NCBI RefSeq assembly: GCF_003952665.1
Contig: NZ_CP017946.1
Span: 1,984,001-2,048,000, forward strand
Reading direction: 5' to 3'
Length of the DNA: 64,000 nt
Source of the DNA: Bosea sp. Tri-49
Lineage (GTDB): Bacteria; Pseudomonadota; Alphaproteobacteria; Rhizobiales; Beijerinckiaceae
Both the position numbers and the translations under genes were made by a program. Position 1 is the first letter of the stretch. Every line of letters starts with the position of its first letter. The notes under the pieces are model-generated. The model was not told the DNA's origin. It saw only the letters and a program-made list of their open reading frames with translations, and made no database searches. Below, piece by piece: positions 27,004 to 35,057 of this stretch.

Positions 27004-27157
27004 GGCAGGCCCTCCTCACTGATGAAGAGCGGGATATGCCCCTCCTCTTCAATGTGGGGAACGAGCTTGCCAACGCTATGTTCCGGGCATCGGAGCAGCT
27101 TCGCTGTTGATTCCGGAAGATTAGGCAACTCATTCAATTCGCTGGGATTTTAGCTCC

Positions 27158-27688
27158 GTGAATCACGACGTTTATGATGATGCGCTCATTCGCCGCATCC
27201 TGCGCGAGGTGAAGACGATCGCGCTGGTCGGCGCTTCCGCCAACGAGGCGCGGCCGAGCTGGATCGTCACCAAATACCTGCTCGATCGCGGCTATGACGT
27301 GATTCCGGTCAATCCCGGGCTCGCCGGGCAGACGCTGCTGGGCAAGACCGTCTACGGCTCGCTGAAGGAGATCCCGCAGCCGATCGACATGGTCGAGATC
27401 TTCCGCAACTCGGAAGCCGCCGGGCCGATCACCGACGAGGCTTTGAGCCTGGAGCCGCCGCCCAAGGTGGTCTGGATGCAGCTTTCAGTGCGCAATGACG
27501 AGGCCGCGGCGAAGGCCGAGGCCAAGGGTCTCACCGTGATCATGAACCGCTGCCCCAAGATCGAATACGGCCGGCTCTCCGGCGAGATCGGCTGGCAGGG
27601 CATCAATTCACGCATCCTGTCGGCGAAGAAGCCGGTGCTCGCCGGCAAGGGCTTCCAGAAGCTGTCGATCAACCGCCCGGGGACGTAA
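27158..27688 (+). CDS. CoA-binding (Rossmann) domain protein, YccU-like
   Basis: A 176-residue protein consisting of one CoA_binding_2 domain. The nucleotide-binding segment VKTIALVGASANEARPSWIVTKYLLDRGYDVIPVNPG covers about residues 16-52, followed by GKTVYGSLKEIPQPIDMVEIFRNSE and a VVWMQLSVRNDEA block. The family relates to the CoA-binding half of acyl-CoA synthetases without catalytic parts. The start codon is GTG at 27158 because no in-frame ATG precedes the conserved region. Confidence 0.9.
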   Translation: MNHDVYDDALIRRILREVKTIALVGASANEARPSWIVTKYLLDRGYDVIPVNPGLAGQTLLGKTVYGSLKEIPQPIDMVEIFRNSEAAGPITDEALSLEPPPKVVWMQLSVRNDEAAAKAEAKGLTVIMNRCPKIEYGRLSGEIGWQGINSRILSAKKPVLAGKGFQKLSINRPGT

Positions 27689-27764
27689 AGATCGCGGGAA
27701 GGCTCTTCCCCGCCGGCGGGCGATCGCTAATCTCGCCGCTCCCGCTCTTCGCCGGAGAAGGCCG

Positions 27765-28739
27765 ATGCCCCCTCTCGATCGCCGCACCGTCCTGCTCGCC
27801 GGCCTCGCGAGCGCACTGGGCGCGCGTGACGCGTACGCTGCCTTCCCGGAACGGCCGATCCAGCTCGTCGTCCCCTTCGCCCCGGCGGGTGGTACCGACA
27901 TCGCGGCGCGCCGGCTCGGCGAGACTTTGTCGCGGCAGCTCGGCCAGTCGATAATCATCGACAACCGGCCGGGTGCCAACGGCATTGTCGCTGGGCAGGC
28001 GGTGGTGAAGGCTCAGGCCGACGGCCACACGCTCCTGGTCGCGACCGCGGCGAGCTTCGCCGCCGCCCCGGCGCTCGGCCAGAAGCTGCCCTATGACGTC
28101 GCGCAGGATTTCGTCCCGGTCGGCATGCTCGGCCTGTTCCCGCTGGTGCTGAACGCCTCGCCGACCCTCCCGGTCAATTCGCTCGCCGAGTTCATCGCCT
28201 ATGCCAGGCAGCGGCCCGGCCAGCTCAACTTCGCCTCGGCCGGGATCGGCGGCACCAATCACCTCGTCTTCGAGATGATCATGCTGGCGGCCGGTATAAG
28301 GCTGGCGCATGTCCCCTATCGCGGCGCTGGCCTCGCCGCGGCCGATCTGATGTCGGGCCAGGTCCATGTCATGATCGACAGCCTTGCCGCCAGCCTCGGC
28401 AACATCCAGGGCGGCAAGCTGAAAGCGCTCGCCGCCACCACTGATACCCGCCAACCGCAGCTGCCTGACCTGCCGACGCTGAAGGAGCAAGGTGTCGACG
28501 TCATCTATCCGGGCTGGGCCTCGATCGTAGCGCCGGCGGGCATCGCGCCCGACACGCTGCGCGTCCTGAGCACCGCGATCAATGCGGCGATGGCCGATAC
28601 CGAGCTCGTCGCCCGCTATCGCGAGCTGGTGATCGAGCCCGTCGCCTGGAGCCCGCAGGAGACCGGCGCCTTCATGGCCCGCGACCGCGCGATCCTGACC
28701 GAGCTGGTGGCGAAGACCGGGATCAAGCTGACCGAATAG
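27765..28739 (+). CDS. Bug/TctC family solute-binding protein
   Basis: A 324-residue periplasmic binding protein of the tripartite tricarboxylate transporter type. A Tat-like signal is visible (LDRRTVLLAGLASALGARDAYA). The mature part shows the Bug hallmarks FPERPIQLVVPFAPAGGTDIAARRL, DNRPGANGIVAGQAVVKAQADGHTLL and the central PYRGAGLAAADLMSGQVHVMIDSL. No TctA/TctB membrane genes are adjacent, as is usual for orphan Bug proteins. ATG at 27765 follows GGAGAAGGCCG. An FAD monooxygenase starts 14 bases downstream, probably co-transcribed. Confidence 0.93.
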   Translation: MPPLDRRTVLLAGLASALGARDAYAAFPERPIQLVVPFAPAGGTDIAARRLGETLSRQLGQSIIIDNRPGANGIVAGQAVVKAQADGHTLLVATAASFAAAPALGQKLPYDVAQDFVPVGMLGLFPLVLNASPTLPVNSLAEFIAYARQRPGQLNFASAGIGGTNHLVFEMIMLAAGIRLAHVPYRGAGLAAADLMSGQVHVMIDSLAASLGNIQGGKLKALAATTDTRQPQLPDLPTLKEQGVDVIYPGWASIVAPAGIAPDTLRVLSTAINAAMADTELVARYRELVIEPVAWSPQETGAFMARDRAILTELVAKTGIKLTE

Positions 28740-28753
28740 GCAGGGGCAAGGGC

Positions 28754-29977
28754 ATGCTTCAGGAGAATACGACCTGCTGCATCGCCGGTGGTGGCCCGGC
28801 CGGGATGATGCTCGGCTTTCTCTTGGCACGCGCCGGTGTCGACGTGATCGTGCTGGAGAAGCACGCCGATTTCCTGCGCGATTTCCGCGGCGACACCATC
28901 CACCCCTCAACCATGGAGGTGATGCACGAGCTCGGCCTGCTCGACGAATTCCTGACGCTACCTCATGTCCGGGAAGATGACCTCGTCGCCCGCTTCGGCA
29001 CAGAGGACATCACCGTCGCCGACTTCAGCCATCTGCCGGTCAAGGCGCCGTTCATCGCCTTCATGCCGCAATGGGACTTCCTCGACTTCCTCGCCGATCA
29101 CGGGCGGGAATACCCAAGTTTCCGGTTGCTGATGCAGACGAAGGCGACCGGGCTGATCGAGGAGAACGGGCGCATCGCAGGCTTGAAAGCAGAAGGTTTG
29201 GACGGCCCGCTGGAGATCCGCGCCGACCTCGTCGTGGCGGCGGATGGGCGGCGTTCCGATGTCCGCGAGGCGGCCGGCTTCACCGTCACCGAACTCGGCG
29301 CGCCGATGGACGTGCTCTGGTTTCGCTTCAGCCGCCGCGCAGACGAGCCGGCGCAGGCCTTCGGCCAGGTCGCGGCCGGGCGCTTCTTCATCCGGCTCAA
29401 CCGCGGCGACTACTGGCAATGCGCCTTCATCATCCCGAAGGGCTCGCTTGAGCGCCTGCAGGCCGCCGGGCTCGATGCCTTCAAGGCCGGCCTCCTCGCG
29501 CTTGCACCCGAGCTCGCCGACCGTACCGATGAGCTCGTCTCATGGGACGACATCAAGCTGCTCTCGGTCGCGGTCGACCGGTTGGAGCGCTGGTGGCGGC
29601 CGGGGCTGCTCTGCATCGGCGACGCCGCCCACGCCATGTCGCCGATCGGCGGCATCGGCATCAACCTGGCGATCCAGGATGCGGTCGCCGGTGCCAACCT
29701 GCTGGCTAAGCCGCTGCGCGAACGAACGCTGGCGGATACTGACCTTGCCGCTGTCCAGAAGCGGCGGGAATGGCCGGCCAAGCTCACGCAGGCCGCCCAG
29801 ATCGCGATCCAGAACCGGGTGATCACGCCGTTGCTGGCGGCGGACAAGCCGATCAGCCCGCCCTGGCCGCTCCGCCTGCTGCAGCGCTTCCCGCTGCTGC
29901 GCCGGCTGCCGGCGCGGATGGACGGCATCGGCGTGCGGCCGGAGCACATCGGGCGAGAACTCTCGCCTATCAGATAG
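28754..29977 (+). CDS. FAD-dependent aromatic-ring-type monooxygenase
   Basis: A 407-residue flavoprotein of the PHBH/UbiH superfamily. The N-terminal GGGPAGMMLGFLLARAGVDVIVLEK is the dinucleotide-binding fold, RGDTIHPSTMEVMHELGLLDEF follows, VVAADGRRSDVREAAG contains the DG motif at about residue 160 and GDAAHAMSPIGGIGINLAIQDAVAGANLL is the second FAD motif at about 290. Substrate is unknown; closeness to a Bug binding protein suggests uptake and hydroxylation of an organic acid or aromatic compound. A decayed copy of the Bug gene end lies just past its stop. Confidence 0.92.
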   Translation: MLQENTTCCIAGGGPAGMMLGFLLARAGVDVIVLEKHADFLRDFRGDTIHPSTMEVMHELGLLDEFLTLPHVREDDLVARFGTEDITVADFSHLPVKAPFIAFMPQWDFLDFLADHGREYPSFRLLMQTKATGLIEENGRIAGLKAEGLDGPLEIRADLVVAADGRRSDVREAAGFTVTELGAPMDVLWFRFSRRADEPAQAFGQVAAGRFFIRLNRGDYWQCAFIIPKGSLERLQAAGLDAFKAGLLALAPELADRTDELVSWDDIKLLSVAVDRLERWWRPGLLCIGDAAHAMSPIGGIGINLAIQDAVAGANLLAKPLRERTLADTDLAAVQKRREWPAKLTQAAQIAIQNRVITPLLAADKPISPPWPLRLLQRFPLLRRLPARMDGIGVRPEHIGRELSPIR

Positions 29978-30008
29978 TATGTCGAGATCGCGGCCCTCTC
30001 CGGCCCGC

Positions 30009-30065
30009 TACCGCGCGATCCCGTCCGAATTGCTGGCGAAGACCAGGATCAAGCTCACTGAATAG
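30009..30065 (+). pseudogene. Remnant of the 3-prime end of a second tctC-type gene
   Basis: Reading in frame to the TAG at 30063, these 18 codons give YRAIPSELLAKTRIKLTE, nearly the same as the last residues of the Bug protein (DRAILTELVAKTGIKLTE, ending at 28739). The DNA is also close (AAGACCAGGATCAAGCTC against AAGACCGGGATCAAGCTG). Nothing upstream extends the reading frame, so it is a gene relic, not a gene. Confidence 0.7.
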
Positions 30066-30086
30066 CGGCCTGCCGAAGGCATCGGC

Positions 30087-30683
30087 TCAGGGCGGAGAGA
30101 GGCTGGTCGCGATCTTGAGGGCGAGCGCAGTCGCGCCATTGGGCCGATACATCGAATTGAATGCCGCCTTCTCCATCAGCTCGGTCGCGCGCGGCATGCC
30201 CATTTCGGCATAGAAGGCACGGACGCGGCCAGTGCCGCTTTCGCTCAGGATCGTCTGGCCGGTTTGCTTCTCGGTGCGCCGGGCCGGATGGAAGCCGAGG
30301 CCCGACAGCGCGGTCGAGCCTTCGAAGACGCCTTCGCCGCCGACGTAATGGCGCCGGATGCCTCCGGCAAAAATAAAGGTGCAGGCGCTGGAACAGGCGG
30401 TGCTGCCAGCGTCGACTGCGGTGACCAGCCCAGCCTGGCGCACCAGCCGGCCGATCGCGAAGGCTGGCAGGATATAGCCGCCACTGCTCGACAGATAGAG
30501 CACGCGCAAGGGCTTCGCGCGCGGCCGCTCCAGGAATGCCTTGAAACGCTTATCGTCATCCGTCTCGATCGAGCCGGTGAGCCAGGCGATGTCGCCGCTT
30601 TCCGAAAGCCAGATCGCGCGGGCCGGCTGAGCGCCGCCGCACAAGGCGAGACACAATAGAAACCAGTACGCAAGACGCCGCAT
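30087..30683 (-). CDS. Periplasmic ClpP-like protein (COG3904-type)
   Basis: A 198-residue exported protein. A signal peptide (MRRLAYWFLLCLALCGGAQPARA) precedes a ClpP/crotonase-fold domain. The key pieces are LYLSSSGGYILPAFAIGRLVRQAG (oxyanion SSGG) at about residues 65-88 and STACSSACTFIFAGGIRRHY at about 97-116, where the ClpP nucleophile serine would sit. Family members are predicted periplasmic proteins of unknown activity. GGGGG lies six bases before the ATG at 30683, favouring it over the ATG at 30689. It diverges from metY. Confidence 0.8.
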   Translation of the reverse strand: MRRLAYWFLLCLALCGGAQPARAIWLSESGDIAWLTGSIETDDDKRFKAFLERPRAKPLRVLYLSSSGGYILPAFAIGRLVRQAGLVTAVDAGSTACSSACTFIFAGGIRRHYVGGEGVFEGSTALSGLGFHPARRTEKQTGQTILSESGTGRVRAFYAEMGMPRATELMEKAAFNSMYRPNGATALALKIATSLSPP

Positions 30684-30712
30684 TGCCATCCCCCGACGCA
30701 ATGATGCTGCCA

Positions 30713-30780
30713 TGCCGCAATTGCCCGCTTGCGGCAACTGCTTGAATTGACGCCTCGCAGGGCGTTCGTTAAATCGAACA
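30713..30780 (+). promoter_or_regulatory. metY upstream leader with stacked hairpins
   Basis: TGCCGCAA-TTGCCCGC-TTGCGGCA (30713-30736) is a perfect 8-base-pair hairpin. It is followed by CGCC-TCGCA-GGGCG and GTTCG-TTAAAT-CGAAC. All lie within 110 bases upstream of metY, a gene often controlled by SAM-sensing RNAs in alphaproteobacteria. It does not match the SAM-II consensus I know. Confidence 0.35.
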
Positions 30781-30816
30781 AGTCGTCCGAAATCAGAGTT
30801 TCCGAGGGAGCACGCC

Positions 30817-32094
30817 ATGACCGACCGCGCACCGGGTTTCCACACGCTCGCCGTTCATGCGGGCGCAGCTCCCGACGCGGCCACCGGCGCGCGCGCCACC
30901 CCGATCTACCAGACGACATCCTTCGTCTTCGACGATGTCGACCACGCCGCCTCGCTGTTCGGACTGCAGGCCTTCGGCAACATCTATACCCGCATCGGCA
31001 ACCCGACGAACGCGGTGCTGGAGGAGCGCGTCGCGGCGCTCGAGGGCGGCACTGCGGCGCTCGCTGTGGCGTCGGGCCATGCGGCCGAGTTCCTGTGCTT
31101 CCATGCGCTGCTGCAGCCGGGCGACGAGTTCGTCGCGGCCAAGAAGCTTTATGGCGGCTCGATCAACCAGTTCAACCATTCCTACAAGAACTTCGGCTGG
31201 AACGTGATCTGGGCAGATAGCGACGATCTCGACGCCTTCGCCGCGGCGGTGACGCCGAAGACCAAGGCGATCTTCATCGAATCCATCGCCAATCCGGGCG
31301 GTGTCATCGTCGACATCGAGGGCATCTCGAAGATCGCCAAGAAGCACAACATCCCGCTGATCGTCGACAACACGATGGCCAGCCCCTATCTGATCCGGCC
31401 CTTCGAGCACGGCGCCGACATCGTCGTGCATTCGGCGACCAAATTCCTTGGCGGCCATGGCAATTCGATCGGCGGCCTGATCGTCGATGGCGGCTCGTTC
31501 AACTGGGTCGGCGACGAGCGCTACCCGATGCTGTCCAAGCCGCGGCCGGAATATAACGGCATGGTGCTGGGCGAGACCTTCGGCAACTTCGCCTTCGCGA
31601 TCGCGACCCGTGTGCTCGGGCTGCGCGACATGGGCCCGGCGCTCTCGCCCTTCAACGCCTTCATGATCCTGACCGGCATCGAGACGCTGCCGCTGCGCAT
31701 GCAGCGCCATTGCGAGAACACGGTGAAGGTCGCGACCCATCTTGCCAAGCATCCGGCGGTCGAGTGGGTGAACTATGCCGGCCTGGCCGACAACAAGTAT
31801 CACGCGCTCGCCCAGCGCTATTGCCCCAAGGGCGCCGGCGCGGTCTTCACCTTCGGTCTCAAGGGCGGCTACGATGCCGGCGTCCAGCTGGTCACGAACC
31901 TCAAGCTGTTCTCGCACCTCGCCAATATCGGCGACACGCGCTCGCTGGTGATCCACCCGGCCTCGACCACGCATCGCCAGCTTTCGGACGCGCAGAAGAC
32001 GGCGTCGGGCGCCGGCCCGGAGGTGGTGCGCCTGTCGATCGGCATCGAGGATGTCGAGGACCTGATCGCCGATCTGGATCAGGCGCTGGCCTGA
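30817..32094 (+). CDS. metY: O-acetylhomoserine sulfhydrylase (aminocarboxypropyltransferase)
   Basis: A 425-residue PLP enzyme of the Cys/Met metabolism family that makes homocysteine from O-acetylhomoserine and sulfide. Motifs seen are [100 protein letters not shown] with the Schiff-base lysine in SATKFLGG at about residue 210, and [17 protein letters not shown] at 30817 follows GAGGGAGCACGCC. It stands alone between the divergent ClpP-like gene and a family A repeat. Confidence 0.96.
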   Translation: MTDRAPGFHTLAVHAGAAPDAATGARATPIYQTTSFVFDDVDHAASLFGLQAFGNIYTRIGNPTNAVLEERVAALEGGTAALAVASGHAAEFLCFHALLQPGDEFVAAKKLYGGSINQFNHSYKNFGWNVIWADSDDLDAFAAAVTPKTKAIFIESIANPGGVIVDIEGISKIAKKHNIPLIVDNTMASPYLIRPFEHGADIVVHSATKFLGGHGNSIGGLIVDGGSFNWVGDERYPMLSKPRPEYNGMVLGETFGNFAFAIATRVLGLRDMGPALSPFNAFMILTGIETLPLRMQRHCENTVKVATHLAKHPAVEWVNYAGLADNKYHALAQRYCPKGAGAVFTFGLKGGYDAGVQLVTNLKLFSHLANIGDTRSLVIHPASTTHRQLSDAQKTASGAGPEVVRLSIGIEDVEDLIADLDQALA

Positions 32095-32112
32095 TCCCGC
32101 GGACGCATTGTC

Positions 32113-32205
32113 GTCATGGTCGGGCTTGTCCCGACCATCTACGTCTTCGCTGGTCGCGAGTGGTGTTCAAGACGTGGATGCTCGGTACAAGGCCGAGCAT
32201 GACGG
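32113..32205. repeat. Palindromic intergenic repeat, family A, copy 2
   Basis: Inverted relative to the copy at 1414-1506: GTCATGGTCGGG...CCCGACCAT hairpin first, the GGTGTTCAAGACGTGGATG core, then ATGCTCGG...CCGAGCATGAC. It sits between the convergent ends of metY and ctaA and may double as a bidirectional transcription end. Confidence 0.8.
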
Positions 32206-32211
32206 CGTGGT

Positions 32212-33282
32212 TCAGGCGCGAATTGAACGCTCCGCCTGCTGCGTGCGCGTCAGATGCACCACGCCCATCGCCAGTACGGTGAAGCCGAGCGCCTGATGGG
32301 CGAGGCCGGCCCAAAGCGGCACGACCAGGAGCAGCGTCACGATGCCCAGCGCAGACTGCGCCAGCACGAGCCCCAAGATGGCAGTCGCGCGCTTGGCGGC
32401 GCCTGAGCTTGGCGCAGCGCGGCGTAAGGCCAGCATGTGCCAGAGTGCGAAGGCGAGCAGGATGTAGGCGCCGATGCGGTGGTTGAACTGCACCAGCGCG
32501 ACATTGTCGACGAAGTTCTCCCAGACCGGCGTGCCGGCGAACAGCGTCGCGGATGGCGGCACCAGCGCCCCGTCCATCAGCGGCCAGGTGTTGAAGGTGA
32601 AGCCGGCCTTGGAGCCGGCGACAAGACCACCGAGCGCGATCTGGACGAAGAGCAGCAGGAGCAGGAACCAGGCGGCCGCCCTGCCCCAGGCCGGCTCGAT
32701 GCGGCGACGCGGGGTGAGCCAGGTGGCGAAGGCGATGACGCTGGCGAAGAAGAAGCCGGCGAAGGTCAGGTGCAGGGTCAGCTTGACCGGCGCGACCGCG
32801 ACCATGCCGGGCTCCAGGCCAGAGGCGACCATGATCCAGCCGATCGTGCCCTGCAGGCCGAGCAGCAAGCCCATGCCGAACAGGATCGCGGTTTCGCGCC
32901 ATGGCATCGAGCGCCGCAGCAGGACGACGACGAAACCGGCGAGATAGAGCAGCCCGATGAAGCGGCCGAGTTGGCGATGGCCCCATTCCCACCAGTAGAT
33001 GAACTTGAAATCGGCAAGCTCCATGCCCGTGTTCAGGAGCTGGTATTGCGGGCTCAGGCGGTATTTCTCGAATTCGAGCGCCCAGGCGGCATCATTAAGC
33101 GGCGGGATCGCGCCGGTGACGGGCCGCCATTCGGTGATCGAGAGGCCGGAGCCGGTCAATCGTGTCGCGCCGCCGACCACGACCATGACGAAGACGAGGA
33201 AGGCGACGGCCCAGAGCCAGCGGCGGATGCCGGCATGGCTTGCAGCGGCCGAAACGGCAGGCTGATCGAGCGCGATCGTCAC
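32212..33282 (-). CDS. ctaA: Heme A synthase
   Basis: Inner-membrane COX15/CtaA protein that oxidises heme O to heme A for cytochrome aa3 oxidases. The 356-residue alphaproteobacterial form has about eight hydrophobic segments, the TRLTGSGLSITEWRPVTGAIPPL loop, WWEWGHRQLGRFIGLLY with a heme-ligand His, LTLHLTFAGF, NTWPLMDG, QFNHRIGAYILL and LAHQALGFTVL with further His residues. The most plausible start is the GTG at 33282 just before TIALDQPAV; there is no nearby in-frame ATG. It diverges from the DUF2842 gene, a common arrangement in Rhizobiales. Confidence 0.95.
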   Translation of the reverse strand: MTIALDQPAVSAAASHAGIRRWLWAVAFLVFVMVVVGGATRLTGSGLSITEWRPVTGAIPPLNDAAWALEFEKYRLSPQYQLLNTGMELADFKFIYWWEWGHRQLGRFIGLLYLAGFVVVLLRRSMPWRETAILFGMGLLLGLQGTIGWIMVASGLEPGMVAVAPVKLTLHLTFAGFFFASVIAFATWLTPRRRIEPAWGRAAAWFLLLLLFVQIALGGLVAGSKAGFTFNTWPLMDGALVPPSATLFAGTPVWENFVDNVALVQFNHRIGAYILLAFALWHMLALRRAAPSSGAAKRATAILGLVLAQSALGIVTLLLVVPLWAGLAHQALGFTVLAMGVVHLTRTQQAERSIRA

Positions 33283-33411
33283 GGCGGCGGGACCTCGGGT
33301 CGCAGGGAGCAGGCTTGAATATGCTTCACAAGCACGGCGGCGGGTGACAGATAGTCCGCCGTCGACGCCCGAACAACGCCCGCAATGCCGCAGCCCGGAC
33401 TCAAGATCGCC

Positions 33412-33621
33412 ATGAGGCAGACCCATCGCAAGCTCGTCGGCACGGTCGTGATGATCGTCTTCGTCTGCGTCTACGCGCTCGTCGCCATGGCGCTGGCGCA
33501 GGGCCGGATCACCGAGGCCTCGAAGCTCGTGCAGACCATCGCCTATGTCGTGCTCGGGCTGATCTGGGTGCTGCCGCTGCTGCCGCTGATCAAATGGATG
33601 GAGCGCAAGGACGAGGCCTGA
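33412..33621 (+). CDS. DUF2842 small membrane protein
   Basis: A 69-residue protein with two transmembrane segments (LVGTVVMIVFVCVYALVAMALA and TIAYVVLGLIWVLPLLPLIKWM) after a basic start MRQTHRK. The pattern fits the DUF2842 family of alphaproteobacteria; function unknown. An ATG at 33385 would add nine residues. Its divergent neighbour is heme A synthase. Confidence 0.85.
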   Translation: MRQTHRKLVGTVVMIVFVCVYALVAMALAQGRITEASKLVQTIAYVVLGLIWVLPLLPLIKWMERKDEA

Positions 33622-33848
33622 TCGCGGCCCCCCGCCGCGGCGATCGCCCCTGCGCTTTCGCGGTCTGCTCAGGCGCTTATAGAGCCGCTTTGTGGTTTGC
33701 TGCATTTCGGCCCCGCCAAACTTAAGAAACTTGCAGCGAGGCTGCCAATTTAGAGCGCCTCTCTCTCGACGGCCGCAATAGCGTTTCGCCGCGATCGAAA
33801 AGGTCGACCGGCATGACGTATGTCGCGGGTGAGTTGGGGGGACGGGCC

Positions 33849-34858
33849 ATGAAGACGTTGTTGCGGGTGGGTTCTCTGGCCCTGGTGCTTGGCGGAGTGC
33901 AGGCTGAGGCCGGCACCCTGGAAACCGTGAGACAGCGCGGCGTCCTGAAATGCAGCTCCACCATGGGCACGCCAGGCTTCTCCGTCGCCGATGCGACCGG
34001 CCGCCATCGCGGCCTCGACGTCGATTTTTGCCGCGCGGTGGCGACGGCGGTGTTCGGCGATCCCGAGAAGGTCATGGTCGTGCCGCTCCCGGCTGCAGCC
34101 CGCTTCACGGCGCTTCAGTCCGGCGAGGTCGACATCCTGTTCAACACGACGACCTGGACGATGGGGCGCGAGACGACGAACGGCATCCTGTTCGCCGCCG
34201 TAACCTATTACGACGGCAGGGGATCATGGTCCGCTCGGGCGAGGTCAAATCCGGCAAGGAACTGAACGGCGCGACGCTCTGCACCAACCAGGGCTCGACG
34301 ACCGAGCTCAACCTGACGGACTTCTTCCGCACCAACAATCTGAAGAACGAGATCGTCGCGTTCGCGTCCCAGGAGGAAGCGTTGCAAGGCTATCAATCGG
34401 GCCGCTGCGACGCCTTCAGCTCCGACCGCTCGGTCCTCTACGCCTTTCGCTCGAAGCTGATCGAGCCGCAAAAGCACATCGTGCTGCCCGACACGCTCTC
34501 CAAGGAGCCGCTCGGCGCCGCCGTCAGGCAAGGCGACGATACATGGTACAATGTGGTCAAGTGGTCGGCCTATGCGATGCACGCGGCCGAGGAATTCGGG
34601 CTGACGTCGGGCACCGTCGAGCAGATCGCGGCGTCGACGAAGGATCCCAACATCCTGCGCCTGCTCGGCCGCGAGGGCACGATCGGTGAATCGCTCGGGC
34701 TATCGCGCGACTGGGCGCTGAACATCGTCCGGAAGGTCGGCGCCTATGGCGAGGTCTTCGACCGCAACATTGGCAAGGATAGCCCCTTAAAGATCGAGCG
34801 TGGATTGAACGCTTCCTGGAAGCAGGGCGGACTGCACTACGCCCCGCCGATACGCTGA
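33849..34858 (+). pseudogene. Frameshifted amino-acid ABC transporter substrate-binding protein (AapJ/BztA type)
   Basis: Two reading frames together encode one periplasmic L-amino-acid-binding protein. The first (33849-34265) gives the signal peptide MKTLLRVGSLALVLGGVQAEAG and GVLKCSSTMGTPGFSVADATGRHRGLDVDFCRAVATAVFGDP...TTWTMGRETTN...VTYYDG. The second frame continues GIMVRSGEVKSGKELNGATLCTNQGSTTELN to APPIR at 34858. The break is at about 34215-34220: GACGGCAGGGGATCATG would read DGQGIM if one C were present. A one-base deletion or a sequencing error is responsible. No Aap permease or ATPase genes are nearby. Confidence 0.85.
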
Positions 34859-34907
34859 TCGGATCGGGACGAGGTTCGAGGAAAGCTCCACCCGGCTCGG
34901 CGCCTCT

Positions 34908-35057
34908 TCCTTCTCCCGGATGGGAGAAGGTGGCGCGGAGCGCCGGATGAGGGCCTGCCTTGTCCCAAGAAGGCACAGCGGCGGCCGCCCGCTCAAACAA
35001 TCAGCGGCGATCCCTCACCCCTACCCCTCTCCCATCCGGGAGAGGGGATCCCGCGCT
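34908..35057 (-). repeat. Palindromic intergenic repeat, family B, copy 3 (inverted)
   Basis: Reverse complement relates it to the copies at 15667 and 20604: GCGCGGGATCCCCTCTCCC...GGGAGAGGGGTAGGGGTGAGGGATCG, a variable centre, GCAGGCCCTCATCCGGCGC and the second hairpin CTTCTCCC-GGAT-GGGAGAAGG. It reaches into the stop codon of the polysaccharide deacetylase gene. Confidence 0.8.

Noticed and set aside
30690..30816. SAM-II riboswitch upstream of metY
   Set aside because: The expected conserved core and pseudoknot sequence were not found; kept only as an unassigned structured leader.
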